From Gemmatimonadota bacterium (GTDB taxonomy: Bacteria > Gemmatimonadota > Gemmatimonadetes > Longimicrobiales > Gaopeijiaceae): a stretch of 64,000 bases of DNA. A program made the position numbers and the translations under genes. Where the stretch lies: contig JAQBXY010000003.1 of the NCBI GenBank assembly GCA_027623325.1, positions 124,001-188,000 of the forward strand, given 5' to 3'. Positions 1 through 7,553 of this stretch are shown one piece after another; the first letter of the stretch is position 1; each line of letters starts with the position of its first letter. The notes beneath the pieces are model-generated. The model worked only from the letters and a program-made list of their open reading frames with translations. It was not told the origin of the DNA and did not search any database.

Positions 1-2
1 GA

Positions 3-89
3 CATCTGATTCCTCCTCCGGAGCAGGCGCTCTACGAGGGCTTCTCCGAGGGAAACACGCTGGTGGGCCTCACCAATCGGCCCATCTAG
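3..89 (+). CDS. C-terminal fragment of an unknown protein
   Basis: The window opens inside a reading frame of 28 codons that ends at the TAG at 87-89. The last residues read EGFSEGNTLVGLTNRPI. The fragment is too short to assign a family. It lies on the same strand as the sigma factor that follows 149 bases later, and a hairpin sits directly after its stop codon. The frame is real only if the gene continues upstream of the window, which cannot be seen here. Confidence 0.45.
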   Translation, partial: HLIPPPEQALYEGFSEGNTLVGLTNRPI

Positions 90-91
90 TC

Positions 92-117
92 CCTTCGGGG
101 CGAACACAGCCCGAAGG
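92..117 (+). terminator. Hairpin just after the first stop codon
   Basis: An 8-bp perfect inverted repeat, CCTTCGGG at 92-99 and CCCGAAGG at 110-117, starts three bases after the stop at 89. It has no following T-tract, so it would be a U-less or Rho-assisted terminator at best. Confidence 0.35.
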
Positions 118-146
118 CGAGCGCGAGTAAGGCGCAAATTGGTGCC

Positions 147-175
147 TTGAACGCCTCGTGTTCTTCGAACATCTT
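147..175 (+). promoter_or_regulatory. Possible promoter of the ECF sigma gene
   Basis: TTGAAC at 147-152 is followed after 17 bases by CATCTT at 170-175. The -35 match is fair and the -10 match is poor (3 of 6). It would give a leader of about 55 bases to the ATG at 239. Confidence 0.25.
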
Positions 176-238
176 AATGGGTCAAGCATTTTTGCCCCTG
201 CGAAGGCAGGCGGCGCTAAGAGCCTGGACGTTTGATTT

Positions 239-868
239 ATGATCGACGCCAATCCGGAAAACGTGGCCCTGATGCTCGAGGATGAGCCTCTCGAGGATCT
301 CACCGACGAGGAGCTGGTCACAGCGCACCTCGAGGGACGACCGGGTGCCTTTCAGCGCCTGTATGATCGCTACCGGGATCGCCTGATCCACTTCATCACC
401 AGGAAGACGGGGGACGGCGACCGCGCTCAGGATCTCGTGCAGGAGGCGTTCATCCGGGTCACGCGACACCTTCACCGCTTCGACACGTCGAAGAAGTTCT
501 CGACTTGGGTGTACACGATCGCGGGCAACCTGTCGAAGAACGAGCTGCGCAACCGCTCACGGAGTCCGGTCGTACTGTTTCAGCGCCTGACGGGGAACTG
601 GGAGGACGATCATCGACCCATCCAGTTCGAGGACTTCTCCATGCGGCCGGACGATCTATACCGGAAGCGGTACCTCCGCCGCCTCGTCGAAGACACGGTG
701 CAGACGCTCCCCGAACATCATCGGCTCGTTTTTCGCCTTCGCGAGTTGGAGGGCAAGAGTTACGAAGAGATCGCGGAGATCACGGGCGTGAACCTCGGTA
801 CGGTAAAGAGTCGCCTTCACCGAGCCCGCAACTCGTTCGCTCAGCGGATCGAGCCCTTCCTGAACTGA
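239..868 (+). CDS. RNA polymerase ECF-type sigma factor
   Basis: A 209-residue sigma-70 family protein of the extracytoplasmic-function type, which directs RNA polymerase to a limited set of promoters. Region 2 spans about residues 35-105, with AQDLVQEAFIRV and the promoter-melting FSTWVYTIAGNLSKNELR. A 40-residue spacer follows. Region 4 spans about 150-200, with LPEHHRLVFRLRELEGKSYEEIA and the helix-turn-helix GVNLGTVKSRLHRAR. Regions 1 and 3 are absent, as expected. No anti-sigma gene with a recognisable zinc-binding domain is adjacent; the next gene is a coiled-coil protein on the same strand. The acidic N-terminal 25 residues are unusual. The ATG at 239 has no clear Shine-Dalgarno sequence. 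Confidence 0.92.
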   Translation: MIDANPENVALMLEDEPLEDLTDEELVTAHLEGRPGAFQRLYDRYRDRLIHFITRKTGDGDRAQDLVQEAFIRVTRHLHRFDTSKKFSTWVYTIAGNLSKNELRNRSRSPVVLFQRLTGNWEDDHRPIQFEDFSMRPDDLYRKRYLRRLVEDTVQTLPEHHRLVFRLRELEGKSYEEIAEITGVNLGTVKSRLHRARNSFAQRIEPFLN

Positions 869-932
869 AGCATCGTCCCCACTCTGTGCGTAGAGTGAAG
901 AGACGATCCACGGTCCGAGCCGGAACTGCCAG

Positions 933-1601
933 ATGTTCGACGACCTTCGTGCCGCCTTCCGCGAGGCACTCGACAACTTCAACAAGGAGTTGAGTCGAGA
1001 TCAGGTGCCCGAGACGGTCGACAAGCTGCTCGCGGGCATGAAGCGGGAGATCGTCGACGAGAAGGCACAGGTCGCGGGCCTGGAGGATCAGCTCGAGAAG
1101 ACCCGAGCGCAGATCCAGCGCCTCGTGGACGAAACCGCCACTGCTCGGCGGCGCGAGGAAATGGCCCGCCGAATCGACGACCAGGAAACGGTCAAGCTGG
1201 CCGTTCAGTACGCCGTCAAGGCGGACGGGCATCGCGCCGTCTTGGAGAAGAAGGTGACCGCCCTCCAGGAGGAATGGGAGTTTCGTCAACGCACCGTCGA
1301 TGAGATGTACGCACAGTTCGACCTGGCGCAGGAGAAGAGGGACTCGCTCACCGCGACGACCGGACGTTCAGGCGCGCGGGAGTCACTTTCTGCGGCGGAC
1401 GACCTGTTCAGCGAACTCGACCGAATGGCGGACAAGATCGAAGGCAACAAGGCTCGCGGAGACGCGGCCGAAGCGTTCGATGCGTTGGATCTGGACGAAC
1501 CCAGTGAGTTTCACGTCTCTATGGACGAGGAGCCGCCGCGGGAGGAGCTCGATGTCGACGCGGCGCTCGAGGAATTGAAGCGGCGCATGCGCGACGGATG
1601 A
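933..1601 (+). CDS. Coiled-coil protein of unknown function
   Basis: A 222-residue, highly charged protein with no signal peptide or membrane segment. Residues 1-125 are almost entirely helical heptads rich in E, K, R and A, which indicates a long coiled coil. The C-terminal part (about 140-222) is acidic and probably disordered, ending in a short charged helix. The pattern is loosely like PspA/IM30 proteins, but no diagnostic motif is visible and I do not assign that family. It lies 64 bases after the ECF sigma gene on the same strand, so the two may be cotranscribed; this protein could be its partner or a target. Confidence 0.7.
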   Translation: MFDDLRAAFREALDNFNKELSRDQVPETVDKLLAGMKREIVDEKAQVAGLEDQLEKTRAQIQRLVDETATARRREEMARRIDDQETVKLAVQYAVKADGHRAVLEKKVTALQEEWEFRQRTVDEMYAQFDLAQEKRDSLTATTGRSGARESLSAADDLFSELDRMADKIEGNKARGDAAEAFDALDLDEPSEFHVSMDEEPPREELDVDAALEELKRRMRDG

Positions 1602-1617
1602 GGTAGCCGAGGACGCG

Positions 1618-2130
1618 CTATTCGTCCTCGCTCGGATCGGAGGCGTCCACAGCGTCTGCCAGATCCCTCAAGAAGAGCAGGCCGGCGCATTCTCCTGCCA
1701 GGAAGAGGATGTCTTCGCGTGCCCGTGCGCTGAGCGGGGTCGTGCGAGTAGAGCCCCCGTCCACGAGTAGCGTCCAGCTCCGACCAGCTCGTGCTCCGAG
1801 ATACACGACGAGACCCCGTGCATCGAGATCGAGCAGAGATGGAGCTTCGTCCACTCCGAACCTCGGAACGTCATTCGGATCTACGTCTGTCCGCGCGGGC
1901 TCATGCGCCAGGTCGAGAGCGACGAAGGGCGTCAGATCCTCAACGCCGCCCGGTTCCCTCCAGAGAATGAGGCCGCGCTCCGCGCCCGCGAGGTAGATGA
2001 TCCGCCAGAGCGGCAGAGCAAACCTCGACCGTTCACCATCAGCGCCCCAGAGGGCCATCGAGCCCCTCGGCAGGTCGCTCGCGGGCTCCCGCTTCAGGTA
2101 CCGGGTGATGTCGATGATCTCATTACCCAT
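1618..2130 (-). CDS. Hypothetical cytoplasmic protein
   Basis: A 170-residue protein with no recognised domain, signal or membrane segment. It starts MGNEIIDITRYL, has a run of alternating hydrophobic strands in the middle (FALPLWRIIYLAGAERGLILW and GLVVYLGARAGRSWTLLVDG) and ends with an acidic helix. It is convergent with the coiled-coil gene, 16 bases apart. The coding frame is supported by its length and by ordinary amino-acid composition in a region where the other frames look arginine/proline-rich. I can offer no function. Confidence 0.6.
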   Translation of the reverse strand: MGNEIIDITRYLKREPASDLPRGSMALWGADGERSRFALPLWRIIYLAGAERGLILWREPGGVEDLTPFVALDLAHEPARTDVDPNDVPRFGVDEAPSLLDLDARGLVVYLGARAGRSWTLLVDGGSTRTTPLSARAREDILFLAGECAGLLFLRDLADAVDASDPSEDE

Positions 2131-2260
2131 GCCGGAATGAACTAGGCGCGGCCGGACCCGTCAAACTGGGGGAGCGGTCTGGCTCTACCCGAAGGGTTCG
2201 GATAACTTTTCCGAGCGATTTTTTCTCGCGCGCGAACGACTCGAGACTCTTGTATCAGAT

Positions 2261-2539
2261 ATGCAGAACTGGATCGGCATCGCCATCTGGATCGTCATGG
2301 GCGCCTCGATCGGGCTCTTGATGAAAGCCATCATCAGTCGCCCCGAGGAGCAGCCCGGGCATACGCAGATCATCGCGGTCCTGGGTGCCTTTGCGGCCGT
2401 GATCGGCGGCATGCTCGGCGTCGGCACCTTTCATCTCTACGAGCCCCTGGCCATCAGTGTCGGTGGGATGGCAGGCGCCGCGGTCTTCGCGACCTTCATG
2501 ACATTCGTCTACCGTTGGGGTCTCCGCTCGCTCATCTAG
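2261..2539 (+). CDS. GlsB/YeaQ/YmgE-type small membrane protein
   Basis: A 92-residue inner-membrane protein with three hydrophobic helices: about 3-22, 35-57 and 62-88. The small-residue pattern (GASIGLLMKAI, AVIGGMLGVG, VGGMAGAAVF) fits the transglycosylase-associated GlsB/YeaQ/YmgE family, whose members are mostly stress-induced and biochemically undefined. The ATG at 2261 gives the first helix directly. A short dyad, CCGAA-GGG-TTCGG, lies upstream at about 2190-2202 but is not clearly linked to its control. It stands alone, 47 bases before the M20 dipeptidase. Confidence 0.7.
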   Translation: MQNWIGIAIWIVMGASIGLLMKAIISRPEEQPGHTQIIAVLGAFAAVIGGMLGVGTFHLYEPLAISVGGMAGAAVFATFMTFVYRWGLRSLI

Positions 2540-2586
2540 CTGCCCGGCGTTAGGGAACGCACTTCCTCTCCCTGGGGGCAAACCGC

Positions 2587-3948
2587 ATGTCTGACGTGCT
2601 GACGTTCATCGATGAGAACCTCGGTCGCTTTCGGGCCGAGCTCTACGACTTTCTGCGAATTCCGTCGATCAGCGCGAAGTCCGAACACGACGCGGACACC
2701 CGTGCAGCCGCAGAGTGGTTCTCGGAGCGCCTGCGAGAAGCGGGCCTCACCACGGAGACTCTGACCACTCCTGGCCACCCCATCGTCATCGGTGAATGGC
2801 AAGGCGCGGGTCCCGACGCGCCGACCGTCCTCATCTACGGTCACTACGACGTGCAGCCTCCTGAGCCACTAGAGCTGTGGACCTCTCCGCCCTTCGAACC
2901 AACCGAGCGCAATGGTCGCATCTATGCGCGCGGCTCGGCGGACGACAAGGGGCAGCTGTACATGCACGTGAAGGCACTCGAGGCGCATCTCGCGACCGGT
3001 AGCCAACTTCCGGTCAACGTTGTCGTGCTCGCGGAGGGAGAAGAGGAGGTCGGTTCACCCAACCTGGTGCCTTTCGTCGAGGCCAACCTCGAACGGCTCG
3101 CGTGTGATCTCGTGCTGATTTCGGACACGGGAATGTTCGCTGAAGGCCTCCCCTCGTTGCTGTTTTCGCTCCGCGGGCTCGCCTACTTCGAGATCCACGT
3201 GCACGGAGCACGGAGCGATCTGCACTCCGGGGAGTACGGCGGAGCTGTCAGGAATCCGGGGAATGCGCTCGCCCAGATCATCGCGTCGCTTCATGACTCC
3301 GACGGGCGCGTAGCTATCCCGGGCTTCTATGACGACGTCGTTGAGTGGGACGAGGAGACCCGCGCTCAGATCGCGGCTCTCCCGCACGTCGACGCCGACT
3401 TTGCGCGCGCGCTAGAGCTGGACGATCTCGCCGGCGAGTCTGGGTACGGCACGCTCGAGCGCCTCTGGATCCGGCCGACCTGCGACATCAACGGCATTCT
3501 TTGTGGCTACACGGGCGAGGGCGCCAAGACCGTCCTGCCGAACCACGCCCTGGCGAAAGTCAGCTTCCGCCTCGTTCCCGACCAGAACCCCGACCGTGTA
3601 AAGGGGCTCCTAGAGGCGCACCTCGCGGCGGTTGCTCCTACCGGCGTCACCGTCGAGATCCGAGAACTCCATGGTGGCCGCCCGTGGCGGGCGAGCGTTT
3701 CGGGACCGGCGTTCGAAGCCGCATCAGAGGCGCTGGAAGAGGCGTTCGGCACGAAGCCCGTTCCGATGGGTGGGGGAGGCTCGATCCCGATCGTCGTCGA
3801 GTTCGAGGAGAAGCTCGGGGCGACCGCCCTGCTCGTCGGCTTCTCGCTGCCCGGCTGCAATTTGCACGCCCCCGACGAGTGGCTGCCGATCGAGAACTAC
3901 GAGAAGGGCATTTCTGCCCTGGCCCTTCTTTACGGGAAGCTCGGGTAA
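2587..3948 (+). CDS. M20 family dipeptidase
   Basis: A 453-residue zinc metallopeptidase of the M20/ArgE/DapE/CPG2 superfamily, dipeptidase (carnosinase-like) branch, probably cytoplasmic because no signal peptide is seen. Metal and catalytic motifs are present in order: GHYDVQPP (about 84), GSADDKGQ (about 118), the catalytic-base region EGEEEVGSPN (about 150), SDTG (about 180) and the final histidine in GCNLHAPDEW near 430. The lid/dimerisation domain lies at about 205-320. The length is normal. The start at 2587 follows a purine-rich stretch. LysK, the LysW-pathway carboxypeptidase, is also M20, but this gene is 27 kb from lysW and has dipeptidase features, so I do not assign it that role. 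Confidence 0.9.
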   Translation: MSDVLTFIDENLGRFRAELYDFLRIPSISAKSEHDADTRAAAEWFSERLREAGLTTETLTTPGHPIVIGEWQGAGPDAPTVLIYGHYDVQPPEPLELWTSPPFEPTERNGRIYARGSADDKGQLYMHVKALEAHLATGSQLPVNVVVLAEGEEEVGSPNLVPFVEANLERLACDLVLISDTGMFAEGLPSLLFSLRGLAYFEIHVHGARSDLHSGEYGGAVRNPGNALAQIIASLHDSDGRVAIPGFYDDVVEWDEETRAQIAALPHVDADFARALELDDLAGESGYGTLERLWIRPTCDINGILCGYTGEGAKTVLPNHALAKVSFRLVPDQNPDRVKGLLEAHLAAVAPTGVTVEIRELHGGRPWRASVSGPAFEAASEALEEAFGTKPVPMGGGGSIPIVVEFEEKLGATALLVGFSLPGCNLHAPDEWLPIENYEKGISALALLYGKLG

Positions 3949-3952
3949 CGCC

Positions 3953-5452
3953 TCAGACGACCGTCTTCACCATCGCGGCCGCCCTCAGGAGCGCGCGCGC
4001 CTTGTTGATCGTCTCGTCGTATTCCTTGCCGGGATCGGAGTCGGCCACGATGCCTGCCCCGGCTTGCACGAACGCCCAGCCCTTCGTGGCAACTACCGTG
4101 CGAATCGTGATCGCGGTGTCCATGCTGACGCCGCCGTAGTTGAAGTGGCCGACGGCCCCCGCGTACGCTCCTCTGCGGACCGGCTCGAGCTCCTCGATGA
4201 TCTCCATGGCCCGAACCTTCGGCGCGCCGGAAACCGTGCCGGCAGGGAAGCATGCCCGGAAGACATCCATCGCGCCGAGACCCTCCCGCAAGCGGCCCTC
4301 GACCTGACTCACCATGTGCATGACGTGGGAGTAGCGCTCGATCTTCATGAGTTCCGTCACCACGACCGAGCCGTATTCTGCGATTCGCCCGACGTCATTT
4401 CGACCGAGGTCGACCAGCATGCGGTGCTCTGCCAGCTCCTTCTCGTCTGCCAAGAGATCTTCGGCGAGCGCCCGCTCTTCCTCAACGGTGCTTCCTCGCG
4501 GCCGTGTCCCGGCAATCGGCCGCACGGTCGCCTTGCCCTCCTCGACGCGCACCAGGACCTCCGGAGAACTCCCGATCAACGACACTCCATCCAACTCCAA
4601 GAAGAAGAGGTAGGGCGAAGGGTTCAGACTGCGCAGGGCACGGTAGAGCTCGAATGGGGTCGACCCGAGAGGAAACTCCAACCGCTGACTGAGCACAACC
4701 TGGAACGCGTCTCCGGCGCGTACGTACTCCCGGATGCGCTCTACGCCGGCCTCGAAGTCAGCGCGCGACATCGAACTTTCGAACGCCGGGTCCTCCTCCG
4801 GCTCCGGCGAAAGCGCGAGAGCGGCCGGCGGCGCTCCGTCCGCGAGCCTTCGAACGACCTCGGCGGTGGATTCGATCGCGCCGTCGTAGAGATGCCGCAA
4901 CTCGGCGGGGGTCGCAGCCTCGTCGACCGGCACTGCCGCGATCGCCATCGCTCGCCCTTTCAGATTGTCGATCGCGAGCACGATGTCCGTGAATACGAAC
5001 AGACCGTCCGGAACGTCGCTGTCGGACCGTGCTCGTTCGGGAAGCCGTTCGATATGACGAACGACGTCATATCCGAAGTACCCCACCGCACCACCCCAGA
5101 AACGAGGCAGCCCCGGCACCTCTGCCGGCACTCGAGCGCGGAGGCGATCGTCCAAATCGGTGAGCGGATCGTCGGTCGCCACCGCTTCCCATCCAGCGTC
5201 GGCGGACCAAAGGCTCACCTCGCCGTCTTGGAGCCTCCAGGCCCCCTTCGGGCGCGTTCCCAGGAAGGAGTAACGTGCCCACTGCTCTCCCCCGACGACC
5301 GACTCGAGGAGGAATCCGAACGGGGGTTCTGCTAGCTTCGCATACGCGGTAACCCCCGTATCCACATCGAAGAGAAACTCCCTCCAAACGGGCACGAGGC
5401 CCGCCCCCGCAGCGAGGGACGAAAAGTGTTCGAATGAAGGAAGGGTCTGCAT
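3953..5452 (-). CDS. trpE: Anthranilate synthase component I
   Basis: A 499-residue chorismate-using enzyme that makes anthranilate in tryptophan biosynthesis, with ammonia normally supplied by TrpG. The N-terminal domain holds the tryptophan-binding LLES motif at about residue 48, so feedback inhibition is likely. The chorismate-binding domain fills the C-terminal half: SSPEVLVRV, IAGTRPRG, ELAEHRMLVDLGRNDVG, the HMVSQVEG segment and FPAGTVSGAPKVRAMEII. All expected motifs are present. No trpG or other trp gene is adjacent, so the pathway is scattered. It is convergent with the dipeptidase gene (4-base gap) and divergent from the hydantoinase-like gene, with about 40 bases between the starts. 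There is no room for a leader peptide. Confidence 0.96.
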   Translation of the reverse strand: MQTLPSFEHFSSLAAGAGLVPVWREFLFDVDTGVTAYAKLAEPPFGFLLESVVGGEQWARYSFLGTRPKGAWRLQDGEVSLWSADAGWEAVATDDPLTDLDDRLRARVPAEVPGLPRFWGGAVGYFGYDVVRHIERLPERARSDSDVPDGLFVFTDIVLAIDNLKGRAMAIAAVPVDEAATPAELRHLYDGAIESTAEVVRRLADGAPPAALALSPEPEEDPAFESSMSRADFEAGVERIREYVRAGDAFQVVLSQRLEFPLGSTPFELYRALRSLNPSPYLFFLELDGVSLIGSSPEVLVRVEEGKATVRPIAGTRPRGSTVEEERALAEDLLADEKELAEHRMLVDLGRNDVGRIAEYGSVVVTELMKIERYSHVMHMVSQVEGRLREGLGAMDVFRACFPAGTVSGAPKVRAMEIIEELEPVRRGAYAGAVGHFNYGGVSMDTAITIRTVVATKGWAFVQAGAGIVADSDPGKEYDETINKARALLRAAAMVKTVV

Positions 5453-5491
5453 GACGAAACAGCGTTCCGGAGCGAGGTGTTGAGCGAGGCA

Positions 5492-7486
5492 ATGTCCCGA
5501 GGCCCGAGGGAGCAGTCAACGCCGGTACTCGCGGTCGATACCGGGGGGACGTTCACCGACCTGGTTCTCCTGCGCGATGGGCAGATCCGCACGCTGAAGG
5601 TGCCGTCCACGCCCGACGATCCGTCACAGGCGGTGCTCGACGGGATCCGTGAGATTCTCGGTGAGAGCCCCGACTTCGTGCTCCTTCACGGCTCGACGGT
5701 CGCGACGAACGCTCTCCTGGAGCGCCGCGGTGCGCGGGTCGTCCTCATCACCAATGAGGGCTTCGAGGATGTGATCGAGATCGGGCGCCAGGACCGCCCG
5801 CAGCTCTATGCACTGGTCGGCCACAGGCCTGCGCCACTGGTCCACCGGGACGATCGCCTCGGGGTCGGAGGCCGGCTCGGGCCCCGCGGGGAAGAGGTCG
5901 CCCCTTTGGATTCGGCCCAACTCGCCACACTTTCGGATCAGATCCGCGCACGGGGTGCCGACTCGGTCGCGGTTTCGTTGCTGCACTCATACACGAGGCC
6001 CGACCACGAGCAGGCTGTCGCCGCCGCCGTTGCCGACTGTGGGCTTCCGGTCTCCGTATCGAGCGTGCTCGTTCCTGAGTTCAGGGAATACGAACGGACA
6101 TCCACGACGGTCGTGAACGCATATGTAGCCCCGGTCATGGATCGCTACCTCGGTCGCCTCGCACGCGAATCCGGGGCGCAGCGCGTTTCGATCATGGGAT
6201 CCAACGGGGGTTCACTCCCAATCGATCGTGCACAGAGGGAGCCGGTCCACACCGTGCTTTCCGGCCCCGCCGGAGGGGTCGTCGGCGCGCTGACCTGGGC
6301 GAAACGTGCGGGCCATGAAGCGGTGATCTCCTTCGACATGGGGGGGACATCCACAGACGTCTCGCTGTGCCCAGGCCGCCCGCTTCGCACGCGCGAGTTC
6401 ACGATCGGGGGGCAGCCGGTGGCGATCCCGGTCCTCGACATCCACACCGTCGGCGCCGGGGGAGGTTCGGTCGCCCGCGTCGACGCGGGGGGAGCCCTTC
6501 GAGTCGGACCCCAGAGCGCGGGAGCGCAGCCCGGCCCGATCTGCTACGGGAACGGTGGGTCGGATGTCACGGTCACCGACGCACACGTCTGGTTGGGCCG
6601 ACTCCCCGCTGAGGCATTCCTCGGAGGGGGCCGTACGCTCGACCGGGACGCGGTACGAGAGCCGCTGTCCAGGATCGCAGAAGCTCTCGGTTCTGACCTC
6701 GAAGCCGCGGCTGAGGGCATTCTCGCCGTCGCGGACACAGCTATGGAGCGAGCGCTTCGTGTCATTTCCGTGGAACGAGGCTACGACCCCATCGACTTCG
6801 CCGTGGTGGCCTTCGGTGGCGCCGGCGGGCTGCATGTGGCCGAGCTCACGACCCGATTGGGCGCTCGAAAGGCGCTCGTGCCTCCCGATCCAGGGCTCCT
6901 GTCTGCGTACGGAATGCTCGCGTCGCCCGTCACGAGGGAACTCTCTCGGACCGTGTTGCTCGGCACTGATCATCCTGACGTTCAAGTGCGGCTGCGCGAG
7001 GTGCTCGACGCGCTGGAAAGCGGCGCCCGGAACGAAATGCAAGAGGAGGGCGCCGCACCGGAGGCGCTCACGGCGGAGCGCTGGATCGACGCCCGATATC
7101 GCGGCCAAAGCTTCGAACTCGGCGTCCCGGCGGAGGATTGGATCAAGGCGTTTCACCGAGCCCATCACGAACGATACGGCTACCAACGCCCGGAGACGCC
7201 CGTCGAGGCGGTGACCCTCCGTGTCGTGGTCACCGCGCCGTCGCTGGAGCTCAACGTCGAAGCCATCGAAGCGGCGACGAGCGCTCCCCTCACACGGAGC
7301 ACACTCGTCGTATTCGGGGGGGAGGAGCTTCAGGCGAAGGCGGTCTGGCGGCGGGACCTCAGAGCCGGCCACGAACTCCCTGGCCCTCTCGTGGTCCAGG
7401 AGTACAGCGGTACGACTTGGGTCCCTCCTCGTTGGATCATGACGGTCGACGAGTGGGGATGTCTGCATCTCGCGCACCCAGCGTGA
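5492..7486 (+). CDS. Hydantoinase A / 5-oxoprolinase A-type protein
   Basis: A 664-residue member of the hydantoinase/oxoprolinase family (HyuA type), an ATP-dependent activator of cyclic amides or ketones. The N-terminus carries the actin-like phosphate-binding motif AVDTGGTFTDLV. Further family motifs follow: HGSTVATNALLER, NGGSLPIDRA, LSGPAGGVVGA, SFDMGGTSTDVS and VAFGGAGGLHVAEL. It is full length for a separate A subunit. Such enzymes normally need a B subunit (HyuB), which is not encoded next to it; the following gene is unrelated. The ATG at 5492 is preferred; a GTG at 5477 in the same frame is also possible. The substrate cannot be assigned. Confidence 0.9.
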   Translation: MSRGPREQSTPVLAVDTGGTFTDLVLLRDGQIRTLKVPSTPDDPSQAVLDGIREILGESPDFVLLHGSTVATNALLERRGARVVLITNEGFEDVIEIGRQDRPQLYALVGHRPAPLVHRDDRLGVGGRLGPRGEEVAPLDSAQLATLSDQIRARGADSVAVSLLHSYTRPDHEQAVAAAVADCGLPVSVSSVLVPEFREYERTSTTVVNAYVAPVMDRYLGRLARESGAQRVSIMGSNGGSLPIDRAQREPVHTVLSGPAGGVVGALTWAKRAGHEAVISFDMGGTSTDVSLCPGRPLRTREFTIGGQPVAIPVLDIHTVGAGGGSVARVDAGGALRVGPQSAGAQPGPICYGNGGSDVTVTDAHVWLGRLPAEAFLGGGRTLDRDAVREPLSRIAEALGSDLEAAAEGILAVADTAMERALRVISVERGYDPIDFAVVAFGGAGGLHVAELTTRLGARKALVPPDPGLLSAYGMLASPVTRELSRTVLLGTDHPDVQVRLREVLDALESGARNEMQEEGAAPEALTAERWIDARYRGQSFELGVPAEDWIKAFHRAHHERYGYQRPETPVEAVTLRVVVTAPSLELNVEAIEAATSAPLTRSTLVVFGGEELQAKAVWRRDLRAGHELPGPLVVQEYSGTTWVPPRWIMTVDEWGCLHLAHPA

Positions 7487-7553
7487 GCGTCACGTCGTTA
7501 TCTTTCGGGCTTCGTTTTCAAGGGCCGCAGGGCCTGACATCACCAGGTAACGC

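Noticed and set aside
2249-2262. GTATCAGATATG occurs before the GlsB-like gene and, on the minus strand, before the small membrane gene near 12.87 kb
   Set aside because: Shared 12-mers arise by chance many times in 64 kb, and the flanks do not align. Not enough for a promoter class.
2587-3948. The M20 dipeptidase as the missing LysK
   Set aside because: It is 27 kb away from lysW and its motifs fit the longer dipeptidase branch. It cannot be excluded, but nothing links it to the pathway.
5453-5491. A trp leader peptide or attenuator before trpE
   Set aside because: The gap to the divergent gene is only about 40 bases, with no Trp codons run or alternate hairpins.
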